From Rhodopseudomonas_A palustris_F (GTDB lineage Bacteria; Pseudomonadota; Alphaproteobacteria; Rhizobiales; Xanthobacteraceae): 64,000 bases of DNA. Under the pieces are notes generated by a model. It ran no database searches and was not told where the DNA came from. It saw only the letters and a program-made list of their open reading frames with translations. Location of the stretch: the NCBI RefSeq assembly GCF_000013745.1, contig NC_007925.1, positions 2,170,001 through 2,234,000 of the forward strand, given 5' to 3'. The translations under genes and the position numbers were made by a program. Numbering within the stretch: the first letter of the stretch is position 1; the number at the start of each line of letters is the position of its first letter. Shown in pieces: positions 45,845-55,195 of the stretch.

Positions 45845-46629
45845 TGCTGCGCCGGCAACGACCCGCGGCGGGACCGCAACAGAAGCCGGTGGCCGTGCTG
45901 CGGCTGCGGGGCGAGATCGCGGTGTCGTCGGCGATGATCCAGGACCTGCTCAATGTGCTGCCACAGCTGACGCCGCAGGAACACGCCGCGCTGATCATCA
46001 CGCTAGAAACCGCCGGCGGCACTTTGACCTGCGCCGAGAACATCATGGGCTGGGTCGACCACCTCTATCGCAGGTTGAGCTGCCCGGTGATCGCCGTCAT
46101 AGAGGAAAGATGCCTGTCGGCCGGGCTGGCGATCGCCGCCTGCTGCGATCACGTCATCGCGCAACCGAGCGCCATGATCGGCGCGTTCGGCGTGATGATG
46201 ACATGGCCCGGGGAGAACCGGCTGCGGGCGCAACTCGGGTTGCTCGCCACCGTCTACAAGACCACTGCGCTGAAGGATTTTGGCTCGCCGCATCGGGCTC
46301 CCACGGCGGAGGACGATGCCGCGATCCATTCGGTGCTGCAGGACATCCACGGCCAGTTTGCCGAACTGATCCGCGACCGGCGTGGGATCGGCGGCGGCGA
46401 GATCGACGAGATCTTCGATGGCCGATTGATCACCGGCCGCCGCGCGCTGGAGATCGGGCTGGTCGACCAATTGGGAGGATTCGAAACGGCCCTGCAATGG
46501 CTGAACGCGAATGGCGTCAGCGTGGGCGAGCCGCCCCACATGCTGATATTTCTCGGCAACGCCAGCCCGAGCGGCCAGTCCTCGGGTGGGGTGCTGGAGT
46601 TGCTCAGGACGCTGGTGCATACCTCATGA
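45841..46629 (+). CDS. S49 (SppA/ClpP-fold) serine peptidase
   Basis: 262 residues of the signal-peptide-peptidase A type. The crotonase-like fold shows LIITLETAGGTLTCAENIM and RCLSAGLAIAACCDHVIAQP, with nucleophile Ser93, then SAMIGAFGVMMTWPGENRLR, and general base Lys145 in TALKDFGSPHR. No signal peptide is seen, so it should act in the cytoplasm or at the inner face. In the RiPP operon it is the best candidate to remove the precursor leader before or during export. It overlaps neighbouring genes by 4 bp. Confidence 0.85.
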   Translation: MMLRRQRPAAGPQQKPVAVLRLRGEIAVSSAMIQDLLNVLPQLTPQEHAALIITLETAGGTLTCAENIMGWVDHLYRRLSCPVIAVIEERCLSAGLAIAACCDHVIAQPSAMIGAFGVMMTWPGENRLRAQLGLLATVYKTTALKDFGSPHRAPTAEDDAAIHSVLQDIHGQFAELIRDRRGIGGGEIDEIFDGRLITGRRALEIGLVDQLGGFETALQWLNANGVSVGEPPHMLIFLGNASPSGQSSGGVLELLRTLVHTS

Positions 46630-47564
46630 CGCCTCGCACCAAGCTGCGACGCGGTTCAGCGCGGTTCGCAGCGATGATGGTCGCGATGTCGCTGGTGCTG
46701 TCCGGCTGCGCGGCGCGCTACGCGTCCTTCGTCTCCGACGCCGCATTGAACCCGCCCGGCGTGGAAGCCATTGGTTCGCCACGCGGCGACACGATCGATC
46801 TGTATTCGATCGAGATCGGACCGCCGCCGAGGTCGGCGATCTTCTTCGTGTCGGGCTCGGGCTGCGCCTCGTTGTCCTACTTCCTGCGATCCTATCTGAC
46901 CGGCCTGACCGGCTCCTGGCAGGTCTATGCGGCGCAAAAGGCCGGCGTCCCGCGGTCCAGTCCCGGACTGTCCTGCAGCGACGAGTTCAATGACAACTAC
47001 AATTTCGAAACGTTGAAAGAGAGAAACGCCGTTGCTCTCGACGAGGTGATCCGGCGGCATGGCGAGGTCGCCGGCATCCTCGGCGTTTCCGAAGGCGGAC
47101 AGATCGCAGCCGAACTGGCCCAGGCCAATCCGGCCGTCCGCCATCTCGCGGTGATCGGCTCCGGCGGCCTCTCGTTCCGCGAACTTGCCCGCGTCCTCGA
47201 CGCGCGGAAGGGGACGGATACGTTCCAGCAGGCCTTCGCCGAGGTCGATGCCGACCCTGCCAACACCCGCAAATCGGTGCTCGGCTATCCCCATCGCTAT
47301 TGGTCCTCGGTGCTCGATCGATCACCCGCGCCGACCTATCTCGCGCTCAAGATCCCGGTGCTGATGATCTTCGGCGAGCGCGACGAGAACGTGCCGGTCG
47401 AATCGGCGCGGATGCTGGAAGAACGGTTCCGGGCGACGCGCGCCAAGAACTTCAGGCTGGTGGTGGTCCCGGGCGCGGATCACGTGCTGTTGCAGGACGG
47501 TGTCGATCGCAAGCCGGACATCATGACGTTAATCTCCGCTTTCTTTCGGGACAGGCCGGCATGA
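46626..47564 (+). CDS. Alpha/beta-hydrolase lipoprotein
   Basis: 312 residues with a lipoprotein signal peptide, lipobox LSGC and acylated Cys28 in MSLVLSGCAARY. The alpha/beta-hydrolase core has the nucleophile Ser155 in GVSEGG, an acidic residue in FGERDENVP, and the His in VPGADHVLL. It would sit on the periplasmic side of a membrane. It may hydrolyse an ester or peptide bond in the exported product, or provide self-protection. Its overlap with the S49 and ABC genes makes it part of the operon. Confidence 0.8.
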   Translation: MTPRTKLRRGSARFAAMMVAMSLVLSGCAARYASFVSDAALNPPGVEAIGSPRGDTIDLYSIEIGPPPRSAIFFVSGSGCASLSYFLRSYLTGLTGSWQVYAAQKAGVPRSSPGLSCSDEFNDNYNFETLKERNAVALDEVIRRHGEVAGILGVSEGGQIAAELAQANPAVRHLAVIGSGGLSFRELARVLDARKGTDTFQQAFAEVDADPANTRKSVLGYPHRYWSSVLDRSPAPTYLALKIPVLMIFGERDENVPVESARMLEERFRATRAKNFRLVVVPGADHVLLQDGVDRKPDIMTLISAFFRDRPA

Positions 47565-49195
47565 GGATCGCAGACGCGCGGCTTTGGCTGGTGGCTGTCT
47601 GCGTCGCGGCGCTGGCAACGGCGGAAAGCGGCTTCACGATGTTTGTCGTAGCAGCCGTCACCGGCCTGCGGGGCGTTGCGGGGCTGCCGCAACTGGGGTT
47701 CGAAGCTGTGCCGTATCCGGCAACGGCCGGCGCGCTCGCCCTGATCGTGATCGCGGGGCTGCGGATCATTCTGGGTCGGGCGATTGTGTCCGAGGCCGGA
47801 CGAGTCCGGCGGCGGCTGGAAGGCATCACCGCCGATCGCACCCTCGGCAGCTCACTGCGCGATGTCGAGCGCTCGTTCAACGCCGAAACGGAATCGATCG
47901 TGGCCGACATCGAGAAGATCTCGGCGTTGGTGCTGGATCTGCGCGTGCTGGTGCCGTCGCTGGTATCGGTCGTGGTTCTGCTGGCAGCGCTGGTCTGGCT
48001 GTCGCCGCTCGTGACCGTGCTGTTGGCGGCGGTCATTGCCGCATTCGTCGGCTCGATGCGATGGCGCTTCCACACGGTGGTCGAGCGTGATCGTAGGATG
48101 GCGCGGCATCGTGATTGTTATCTGAAAGCGCAGAAGGAAGCGGTGGCGTCGGCGCGCGAATTGCGGCTGGGGACGCTGATCCGCCGCTCGCTGCTGGAGC
48201 GCTTTCACGCGGTGGCGCGGACCGACGGCGAATGCGAGCGGCGTGAGGCGCTGCACCTTTCGCTCAGCGAGACCCTTGGCTTCGCCATCGTCGCCGGCTT
48301 CGCGCTCGGTCTGGCGTGGTCCGCGGCGGCCGGGTTGGTCGAAGCCGGGCTTGCCAGCGGTTATGCCGTCCTGATCCTGCTGCTGCTGCCAGCGCTGATG
48401 ACGTCCTCGGCATTCTACGCCCGGCTGGCGGAAGTCGGCACCGCGCGGCATCGTCTGCGCGCATTCTGGGACGGCCTGCCGGTGCTACCGGAGCCGGCGG
48501 ACCGCGAGCCGGCCGCGGTGGCCTGCCTGCAATTCCGGGGCCTCGTCCCGGAGCCGGCCGGCGGCGGATGGTCCGGCGGCGCTTTCACTTTCGATCTGCG
48601 GCCGGGCGACGTCATCTTCGTCGTCGGTCCGAATGGCGCGGGCAAGACAACCTTGTTGAAGTCGCTCGCCGGGCTTTACCCGGTGGCCTCAGGGCAGGCG
48701 ATCATGGTGCCGCGCTCCGGGCCCCCGACGATCGCCGACGACGCCATGCGCCGGCAGTTGTTTTCCGGATTGTTCGCCGAAGCGAACGTGCCGCTGCCGA
48801 TGCGGTGCAGCGCAGCGTTGCAAGCGGCGATCGACATGGTCGGCCTCTCGAACAAGCTCCGGTTCGACGGCGCGTGGAGCGATCTGACGGAGCTGTCCTA
48901 CGGCGAGCGCCGCCGCGTCGACCTGGCGCTGGTGCTGGCCGAGCAGCGGGCATTCGTCATTCTCGACGAATCGACGGCGAACCAGAGCGGCGAATTCAAG
49001 AGCTGTTTCTTCAACGCCATCGTTCCCGCGCTGCGTCGCGCGGGACGGGCGCTGGTGATTGCGACCCATGATGAAGCCCTTCTACCGCCGGATGCGCAGG
49101 TCGTTCGTTTGCGCGGCAGGGATGCCCTCGGCGTCGCCGGGCAGCATCGGTGGGTTGGCGCAGTGGAGGAACAAGGTGAGGCTATCGCGAAATAG
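47561..49195 (+). CDS. Peptide ABC exporter (SyrD-like, TMD+NBD)
   Basis: 544 residues. About six membrane segments in the first 330 residues are joined to one ATPase domain: Walker A GPNGAGKTT near residue 356, a degenerate signature LSYGERRR in place of LSGGQ, Walker B AFVILDEST and H-loop ATHD. The layout matches cyclic-peptide exporters of the SyrD/YojI type that move modified peptides across the inner membrane. No C39 peptidase domain is fused, so cleavage must come from another enzyme, presumably the S49 peptidase. Confidence 0.87.
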   Translation: MRIADARLWLVAVCVAALATAESGFTMFVVAAVTGLRGVAGLPQLGFEAVPYPATAGALALIVIAGLRIILGRAIVSEAGRVRRRLEGITADRTLGSSLRDVERSFNAETESIVADIEKISALVLDLRVLVPSLVSVVVLLAALVWLSPLVTVLLAAVIAAFVGSMRWRFHTVVERDRRMARHRDCYLKAQKEAVASARELRLGTLIRRSLLERFHAVARTDGECERREALHLSLSETLGFAIVAGFALGLAWSAAAGLVEAGLASGYAVLILLLLPALMTSSAFYARLAEVGTARHRLRAFWDGLPVLPEPADREPAAVACLQFRGLVPEPAGGGWSGGAFTFDLRPGDVIFVVGPNGAGKTTLLKSLAGLYPVASGQAIMVPRSGPPTIADDAMRRQLFSGLFAEANVPLPMRCSAALQAAIDMVGLSNKLRFDGAWSDLTELSYGERRRVDLALVLAEQRAFVILDESTANQSGEFKSCFFNAIVPALRRAGRALVIATHDEALLPPDAQVVRLRGRDALGVAGQHRWVGAVEEQGEAIAK

Positions 49196-50516
49196 ACTGC
49201 TATATGGGGTGGCGTTGATCGTCGCGGCGACCAGCAGCGCCTACGTGCTCTTGATCACCCGAAGCAACGGCGTCGGGATCAATGGCGCGATCCACTATCG
49301 CACCGCGTCGGTCGAGCGCCGGCCGTTTGTCGCGGTGGTTCGCGCCAGCGGATCGCTGCAGCCGATCTCCCAAGTCCTGGTCGGCTCGCAAGTGTCGGGG
49401 CAGGTGGTGGAGATTCTGGTCAAGCCGAACGACCATGTCGAGCGAGATCAGGTGATTGCCCGGATCTCGTCCGATCAGATCGGCAAGCGCTACCAGGGCC
49501 TGCTGGCGCAGCTGGCAAGCGCACGGGCCGACGTGTCGTTGCGGGAGGCGAGAGTGGAACTGTCGGCCGTGCAGGTGGAGCGGGCGCGATCGGAGGTGGC
49601 CGATCGGGAAGCCAAACTGCGCAATGCCGGCTTGGCCGAAGACATCGCCGGACGGCAGCTGGCGCGGCGGCGGGAATTGTCGAAGACCGGCGCGATCAGC
49701 GTCGCCGATCTCGACTCGGTCACCGTGCAGTCGCGCCAGGCCGAGACGACGACCGCGTCGGCGGAAGCCCAACTCGCCACCGCGCGGATCGCGGTGGATG
49801 CCGCGCGGCAGGAGCACGAGATTGCCAGACGCGAGTTGGTGCTCGCAACCGCCACGGTCGATATCCAGCAGTTGAAGGCCGAGGAGGCCGCGGTCGAACT
49901 GGAGCACACCAATATCGTCGCTCCGGTCCGCGGTGTGATCCTCCAGCGAACCGTAGAACTGGGCCAGACCGTCGCGGCCTCGTTCGCGACGCCGACGCTG
50001 TTCACCCTCGCCGAGAGCCTGGAACGCATGGAGCTGCATCTGGTGATCGACGAATCCGCGGTGAAGCGCGTCCGCCGCGGACAGCAGGTGATTTTCTCGG
50101 TGCCGGCGCAGCCGCTACGCGAGCTGAAGGGGACGATCTTGGCAATCCGTGTGGCGCCGCAGATCAACCAGAACGTCGTCTCCTACACCGCGCTGGTCAG
50201 CGTCGAGAATCCGGACGGGGAGCTGTTTCCCGGCATGACCGCGACGGCTCGCATTCTAACCGACGAAATTCCCGAAGCGCTGGTGGTTCCGAACGCGGGG
50301 CTGCGCTGGCGACCGCCGAACGCCAAACCCGAGGAGCGTTCGACGCAGACGGTTTACGTGCTGGACCGCCCCGACGCGCCTCGCCCGGTGCCGGTGGAGA
50401 TCGGTGTCTCCGACGGCAGCGTGACGACCGTGCTGGCGGGGGCCATCCACGCCGGCGATCGCGTCATCCTGGGAACCGGCGCGGCCAACGGCGGTCCCCG
50501 GATCAGCCTGCAATGA
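49176..50516 (+). CDS. MacA-like periplasmic adaptor
   Basis: 446 residues from the GTG at 49176 (GGAGG upstream; it overlaps the end of the ABC gene by 20 bp). An N-terminal membrane anchor (RLLYGVALIVAATSSAYVLL) is followed by a lipoyl half, a long coiled coil of about residues 95-260, the second lipoyl half (VAPVRGVILQRTVELGQTVA) and barrel domains. With the next two genes it makes a MacAB-type tripartite pump. The outer-membrane channel is not encoded here and may be a TolC-type protein elsewhere. Confidence 0.87.
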   Translation: MRLSRNRLLYGVALIVAATSSAYVLLITRSNGVGINGAIHYRTASVERRPFVAVVRASGSLQPISQVLVGSQVSGQVVEILVKPNDHVERDQVIARISSDQIGKRYQGLLAQLASARADVSLREARVELSAVQVERARSEVADREAKLRNAGLAEDIAGRQLARRRELSKTGAISVADLDSVTVQSRQAETTTASAEAQLATARIAVDAARQEHEIARRELVLATATVDIQQLKAEEAAVELEHTNIVAPVRGVILQRTVELGQTVAASFATPTLFTLAESLERMELHLVIDESAVKRVRRGQQVIFSVPAQPLRELKGTILAIRVAPQINQNVVSYTALVSVENPDGELFPGMTATARILTDEIPEALVVPNAGLRWRPPNAKPEERSTQTVYVLDRPDAPRPVPVEIGVSDGSVTTVLAGAIHAGDRVILGTGAANGGPRISLQ

Positions 50517-51214
50517 CCGTCCATATCTCGCTCGAGAAGGTGTCGCGAATCTACCGCATGCCGGAGACCGAGGTGGTAGCCGTCAGCGATGTCGAGCTGT
50601 TGATCGACGAGGGGGAGTACGTCGCGATCACCGGGGCCTCGGGATCCGGCAAGTCGACGCTGATGGCGGTGATTGGCTGCCTCGATCGCGCGACCAGCGG
50701 AAACTACCTGTTGGCCGGGCGTCCCACCCAGCGGCTCGGTGACAACGAACTGGCTGCGCTGCGCAATCGCGAGATCGGCTTCGTGTTTCAGCAATTTCAT
50801 CTGTTGCAGCGCGAAACCGCGCTTGAGAATGTCGCGCTGCCGCTGATCTATGCCGATTGCCCGCTTGCCGAGCGGCTCCGTCGCAGCAGGGAGATGCTCG
50901 AACGAGTCGGCCTCGGAGAACGCCTGTTGCACAAGCCGCCGGAACTGTCCGGCGGCCAGCAGCAGCGGGTCGCGATCGCGCGCGCATTGGTGATGCGGCC
51001 AAGACTGTTGCTGGCGGACGAGCCCACCGGCGCGCTCGACAGCGCCACATCGGAAGAAATCCTGCAACTGCTGGCGGACGTCAATCGAGCGTCGTCGACT
51101 GTGATCATCGTCACCCACGATCGGTCGGTGGCAGCGCATGCCGGTCGAACCATCCGGCTGCATGATGGCCGGGTCGTCGACGACGCGCGCGCTCCGCGGA
51201 TCGCCGTCCGATGA
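50513..51214 (+). CDS. MacB-type ABC ATPase subunit
   Basis: 233 residues: Walker A ITGASGSGKSTLMAVIGCLD, signature LSGGQQQRVAIARALV, Walker B LLLADEPTGALDSAT, and H-loop VTHDRS. In E. coli MacB the ATPase and permease are one polypeptide; here they are separate genes (as in LolD/MacB-like pairs), with overlaps of 4 bp on both sides. Confidence 0.92.
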   Translation: MTVHISLEKVSRIYRMPETEVVAVSDVELLIDEGEYVAITGASGSGKSTLMAVIGCLDRATSGNYLLAGRPTQRLGDNELAALRNREIGFVFQQFHLLQRETALENVALPLIYADCPLAERLRRSREMLERVGLGERLLHKPPELSGGQQQRVAIARALVMRPRLLLADEPTGALDSATSEEILQLLADVNRASSTVIIVTHDRSVAAHAGRTIRLHDGRVVDDARAPRIAVR

Positions 51215-52446
51215 TGATCCAGGACCTCGGCCGGATGGCTTTGCGATCGCTGAGCGCCAACCGGCTGCGCTCGGCGCTGACGATGGTCGGCATCGTCGTC
51301 GGCGTCGCGGCGGTGATCGCGGTAATGGCGGTGGGCGAGGGCGCACGGGCGGCGGTCGCGCAACAAATTCGCGCGCTCGGTGCTAGCCTGATCATCGTGA
51401 CCTCCGGCGCCGGCTTCCAGAGCGGCCTGCGCCTCGGTGCGGGCACCACGTCTAACCTGTCGGAAGCCGATGCCGATGCCATTCAGAACGAGATTCCTGA
51501 GGCCGTCACCGCCTCGCCGTTCCTGCGCACTCAGGCGCAAGTCCTCGGCAATGGAACCAACACCGCGACCTCGGTGTTCGGCGCGGACAACCGCTTCCTG
51601 ACCGCTAGAGAATGGGATGTGGAAATCGGCCGGCGGTTCGATGCCGAGGAAAGCCGCAGCGGGGAAACCGTCGCGCTGATCGGGCGGACCGTGGCCGGCT
51701 TGCTGTTCCCCGAGCAGAATCCGATCGACGAACAGATCATCATCCGCGGCGTTCCGCTGCGGATCATCGGCGTGCTCGCGGTCAAAGGCCAGTCGATGGT
51801 GGCGCAGGATCAGGACGACCTGGTGATCGTGCCGATCGACGTCGTGCGGCGGCGCATCATTGGCGGCAACCCGACTGGCGACGGCAGCGTCGGAGCGATC
51901 CTGGTCAAGGCCGAAGACGGCGCGGTGCTGTCCGAAACCAGCCAATCGGTCCGCGCCTTGCTGCGGCAACGCCACCGGCTGGTCTCCGATCAGGAGGACG
52001 ATTTCCAGCTTCGAAATCTCACCGAAATCATGAATGCGGTGGCCTCCAGCGCCAACGCGGTGTCGTTGCTGCTGGCCGCCGTTGCGGCGATTTCGCTGTT
52101 CGTCGGCGGGGTTGGAATCATGAACATGATGCTGGTCGCGGTGACCGAACGGATCCCGGAAATAGGACTGCGACTGGCGATCGGGGCGACACGAGCCAAC
52201 ATCCTGGCGCAGTTTCTCGCCGAGGCCGGCCTGCTGGCTGCGACCGGCGGCGCGGTCGGCGTGGCCATCGGCTGGGGATTGGCGGCGGCGATCGCGGCGA
52301 TCGCCGCGTGGCCGACACTGATCGCTGCGCATCATGTGCTGGGCGCGCTGTTGTTCTCCGCCCTGGTTGGCCTGGTGTTCGGGTTCGTGCCGGCGCTGCG
52401 GGCCTCCCGGCTCGATCCGATCGTCGCGCTGAGAAGCCTGTCATGA
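51211..52446 (+). CDS. MacB-type permease (FtsX-like)
   Basis: 411 residues. The first helix is around residues 20-45, followed by a large periplasmic domain and three C-terminal helices, the FtsX/MacB topology. LRSLSANRLRSALTMVGIVV and GGVGIMNMMLVAVTERIPEI, then GLRLAIGATRANIL, are hallmark segments. It moves cargo from the periplasm outwards using ATP hydrolysed by the preceding subunit. Together with the SyrD-like exporter it gives the operon two consecutive export routes. Confidence 0.92.
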   Translation: MMIQDLGRMALRSLSANRLRSALTMVGIVVGVAAVIAVMAVGEGARAAVAQQIRALGASLIIVTSGAGFQSGLRLGAGTTSNLSEADADAIQNEIPEAVTASPFLRTQAQVLGNGTNTATSVFGADNRFLTAREWDVEIGRRFDAEESRSGETVALIGRTVAGLLFPEQNPIDEQIIIRGVPLRIIGVLAVKGQSMVAQDQDDLVIVPIDVVRRRIIGGNPTGDGSVGAILVKAEDGAVLSETSQSVRALLRQRHRLVSDQEDDFQLRNLTEIMNAVASSANAVSLLLAAVAAISLFVGGVGIMNMMLVAVTERIPEIGLRLAIGATRANILAQFLAEAGLLAATGGAVGVAIGWGLAAAIAAIAAWPTLIAAHHVLGALLFSALVGLVFGFVPALRASRLDPIVALRSLS

Positions 52447-52967
52447 CCACGGGCGCGATCCAGCCGGTTCCGCCATTGATGACCGAACGGCTGCGGCTGG
52501 CGCGACGGCGGATCGCGGATCTCGAAGACTGCCTCGCCATGGACATGGATCCGCGCGTCGCGGCCTACGCCTTCGACCAGATCGAGCCGCATCAGCACCG
52601 CGCCCGGATTCGCGCCGCGATCGCGGCCGACCAAGACCCGCAACTCGGATTCTGGACCGTGCGCGATCGCAGCTCCGACCAATTTGTCGGCTGGGTCTAT
52701 GTCAAGCCGTTCCAGCAGTCTGCGCTGCTCGAGGTCGGCTTTAGGTTCTGCCATCAGCATTGGGGACGAGGACTGGCCGGCGAGGCAATGTGGCGATTGA
52801 TCAGCCACGCCTTCGTCGCGTTGGACGCGCAGGCGGTCTGCGCCATCACCAATCCCAAGAACAGCCGGGCGATCGCTCTTTTACATCGGCTCGGCTTCAA
52901 CCAGCACGGATATGTCGAGGCTTATGGCTCGGCCGGTCCGTTCTTCGTATGTCTCAGAGATCCATGA
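52443..52967 (+). CDS. RimJ/RimL-type GNAT acetyltransferase
   Basis: 174 residues. N-terminal LMTERLRLARRRIADLEDCL, then WVYVKPFQQSALLEVGFRF, the acetyl-CoA loop HQHWGRGLAGEAM (variant of RxxGxG/A), and NPKNSRAIALLHRLGFNQHG are typical of RimJ/RimL enzymes. They acetylate N-termini or small amines. As the last gene of the operon (4-bp overlap) it may acetylate the mature peptide's N-terminus or act in self-resistance. Confidence 0.88.
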   Translation: MTTGAIQPVPPLMTERLRLARRRIADLEDCLAMDMDPRVAAYAFDQIEPHQHRARIRAAIAADQDPQLGFWTVRDRSSDQFVGWVYVKPFQQSALLEVGFRFCHQHWGRGLAGEAMWRLISHAFVALDAQAVCAITNPKNSRAIALLHRLGFNQHGYVEAYGSAGPFFVCLRDP

Positions 52968-53013
52968 GGTGCCGCGTTGCCGACGTCGATGGCGTCACGC
53001 TCGACGTCAGCGG

Positions 53014-53074
53014 TCTGGCAAGCGGACCGATAGCGCGTTCATCGAAGCCTTCAACGGAGGCTTCGGCGCGGTGG
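53014..53074 (+). pseudogene. IS3-type transposase OrfB scrap
   Basis: A short reading frame shows SGKRTDSAFIEAFNGGF, the conserved end region of IS3-family OrfB (usually GKPTDNAFIESFNG). Only about 20 codons survive, on the opposite strand from the other IS debris. Confidence 0.45.
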
Positions 53075-53086
53075 GCACCAGGCGCG

Positions 53087-53290
53087 TCACGAGAAGGCGC
53101 AACCGCTGCGCGCTCCGAGTTTCTTGAACACTATTGCGGCGAGACAGAAGCCGGTGAACGATGCCTGAATCATGTTCACCTCGGCAAAAGCCGGCAGCAG
53201 CAGCCAATACGGGGTGACGAACCAGCCGAACCCAAGTCCGATAAGGACGATAGCGCCAGCGAAGCCGAGCACAGCCTGATCGATATTCAT
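53087..53290 (-). CDS. DUF2892 small membrane protein
   Basis: 67 residues: MNIDQAVLGFAGAIVLIGLG, then TPYWLLLPAF and a C-terminal FTGFCLAAIVFKKLGARSGC. It matches the two-helix DUF2892 (YgaP-like membrane part) found as stand-alone proteins near sulfur-handling genes. Its ATG is directly in frame with, and adjacent to, the end of the IS630 transposase, so its natural promoter has probably been replaced. Confidence 0.75.
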   Translation of the reverse strand: MNIDQAVLGFAGAIVLIGLGFGWFVTPYWLLLPAFAEVNMIQASFTGFCLAAIVFKKLGARSGCAFS

Positions 53291-54363
53291 CCGGCATTGA
53301 GATTGACCGACATGAGCGCAGTCTCGCATCCCGATTGAAGTGATTGTGTCGGGTTGCGCGACGAGTCTTTGCCACGCTTCGCAGGCGGTATCGACAATGG
53401 CGTCGTAGCTTTCGAACACGCGGTTTGAGAGCCAGTTGGCCCGCATGTACTGCCAGATGTTCTCGACCGGGTTCAGTTCAGGTGCACGCGATGGCAGGAA
53501 GATCGGCGTGATGTTGTTGGGCATGTCGAGGTTCGTCGTGGTGTGCCATCCGGCGCGGTCCATCAGCAGCACGGCCTGCGCGCCTTTGGCGACGTGACGG
53601 GATGTCTCGTTGAGATGAAGCTGCATGGCCTCGGTGTCGGCTTGCGGCAGCGCGAGCGCGGCGCCGGTGCCGCGCGCCGGACAGATCGCGCCGAACAGGT
53701 AGGCGTCTTCGTAGCGCTGGTCGGCGGGCTGTCGCGGCCGCGATCCGCGCCTGGCCCATTGCCGGACCACGCCGTTCTTCTGGCCGATCCTGGCCTCGTC
53801 CTGGAACCAGATTACGATCGGGGTGCCTTCGGGCACCTCCGCCAGATGCACGCTCAATGCGCGCGTGGAGTTTTTTTGAAAGCCTCGACGATCTCGGCAT
53901 CCTGCCCGGGATGACGCGGCCGCGCGCTGATGTGCAAGAAGCCGAGCTTCTTCAACAGCGTCCCGACATGCCGCTCATGATATTCGACGCCGAAGCGCTC
54001 GAAGATCACTCGCTTCAGATCGACGCGCCGCCAGCGGACCACGCCGTCTGCCTCCCAATCGGGGCCGGCCTCCACGATCGCCGCGAGTTCGGCCTGCTGA
54101 TCTGGCGACAGCCGTGAAGCCGGTCCACTGGCCCAGTTGTCCAGCAGCCCCTCGGGTCCAGCTTCGCTGAAGCGATGAACCCAGTCCCGCAGCGTCTGTC
54201 GATCCATCCCGCCGATCCGGGCTGCGTCGGTCCGGTTCATCCCGTCTACAATCGCCGCCAACGACAACAGCCGCCGGCTTTGGTTGTTGTCCTTCGATCG
54301 CTTCGCCAAAAGCCGAAGCTCGCCGGCCGAAAAATCCGTTCGCAATGGCACTGCTGATGGCAT
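53291..54363 (-). mobile_element. IS630-family transposase, frameshifted
   Basis: Two overlapping frames make one transposase. The first (54363 to about 53870) holds the HTH (MNRTDAARIGGMDRQTLRDW) and linker. The second starts near 53870 and holds the DDE catalytic part (VIWFQDEARIGQKNG; LLMDRAGWHTT; PNNITPIFLPSRAPELNPVE). They are joined by an A7 run on the minus strand (53871-53877); reading one base back there gives AFKKNSTRAL, as in related elements, so programmed -1 slippage is likely. Instead of stopping after MRDCAHVGQS, the second frame runs on into the DUF2892 gene. The terminal inverted repeats were not clear to me. Confidence 0.8.
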
Positions 54364-54559
54364 GGCGCGAATCCTCCCCACGCCATCGAATCAGATCCGC
54401 GCCCACCGAGGGGATCACAAATGAGTCAGAGAGCGGCGCCTTTGGTATAAGTCCGCTTCACTAGCGTTTGGAGCGTCTTGGCAGCCGATCGGAGCTACGC
54501 CGTCGAGTGAAAATCTCGCCGGCACCACAACACAAAGCAACAAGGGCAAAGGGACAGTT

Positions 54560-55014
54560 GGAATAGCCGAAGCGGCGGCGTTCATGGGCGATCGCCTTCA
54601 TCCGCAGACGAAGGCCTGCCTCGTCCGAACGGGTGGTCTTGTATCTCATGGTCATGCGGCAGCAGCCGACGGCTTTACACGCCCGCCGTTCGCTCATCTC
54701 GAATCCCGATTGAAGATGAGCGACAGCTTTCCGCTTCCGCGCGGGCGCCACCACTTCTTTCCCAGGAGATCCTTCAACGCCGCGTTGTCCAGCATGGCGT
54801 CGGCTAGCAGCCGCTTCAGCCGGGTGTTCTCGTCCTCCAGCGACCGCAGCCGCTTGGCCTCCGAGACGTCCATCCCGCCGAACTTCGCCTTCCACTTGTA
54901 GATGCTGGCATCGCTGACGCTGTGCTTGCGGCACAGATCGGCGACGGTAACGCCGGCCTCGTGCTCCTTCAAAATCCCGATGATCTGCTCTTCCGAAAAT
55001 CCACTGCGCTTCAT
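54560..55014 (-). pseudogene. IS3-family (IS407-like) OrfA with truncated OrfB
   Basis: OrfA starts at 55014 (MKRSGFSEEQIIGILKEHEA) and contains the HTH and the leucine-zipper region. OrfB can be followed in the other frame (SGFEMSERRACKAVGCCRMT, then MKAIAHERRRFGYSN) and breaks off at about 54570, long before its DDE residues. The element is dead. Confidence 0.75.
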
Positions 55015-55195
55015 GTTCTGGTCCTCGTCTTGGGCCAGAACGAACTTCAACCTGGATTAGGCCGCGGGGGCAACGTCAGCAGCCCTGGGGCACGGATGTT
55101 GCGAACGCGGCGATCGCAATGCCGCGCAACGCTGTGACCGGGCGTCGATATTCCGAACCGAGGAGTGAAAACATGTTGACCCAAACGGGGCGAGT

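Noticed and set aside
53291..54420. Terminal inverted repeats of the IS630 element
   Set aside because: Comparison of the two ends by eye gave no convincing inverted match, so exact boundaries are not claimed.
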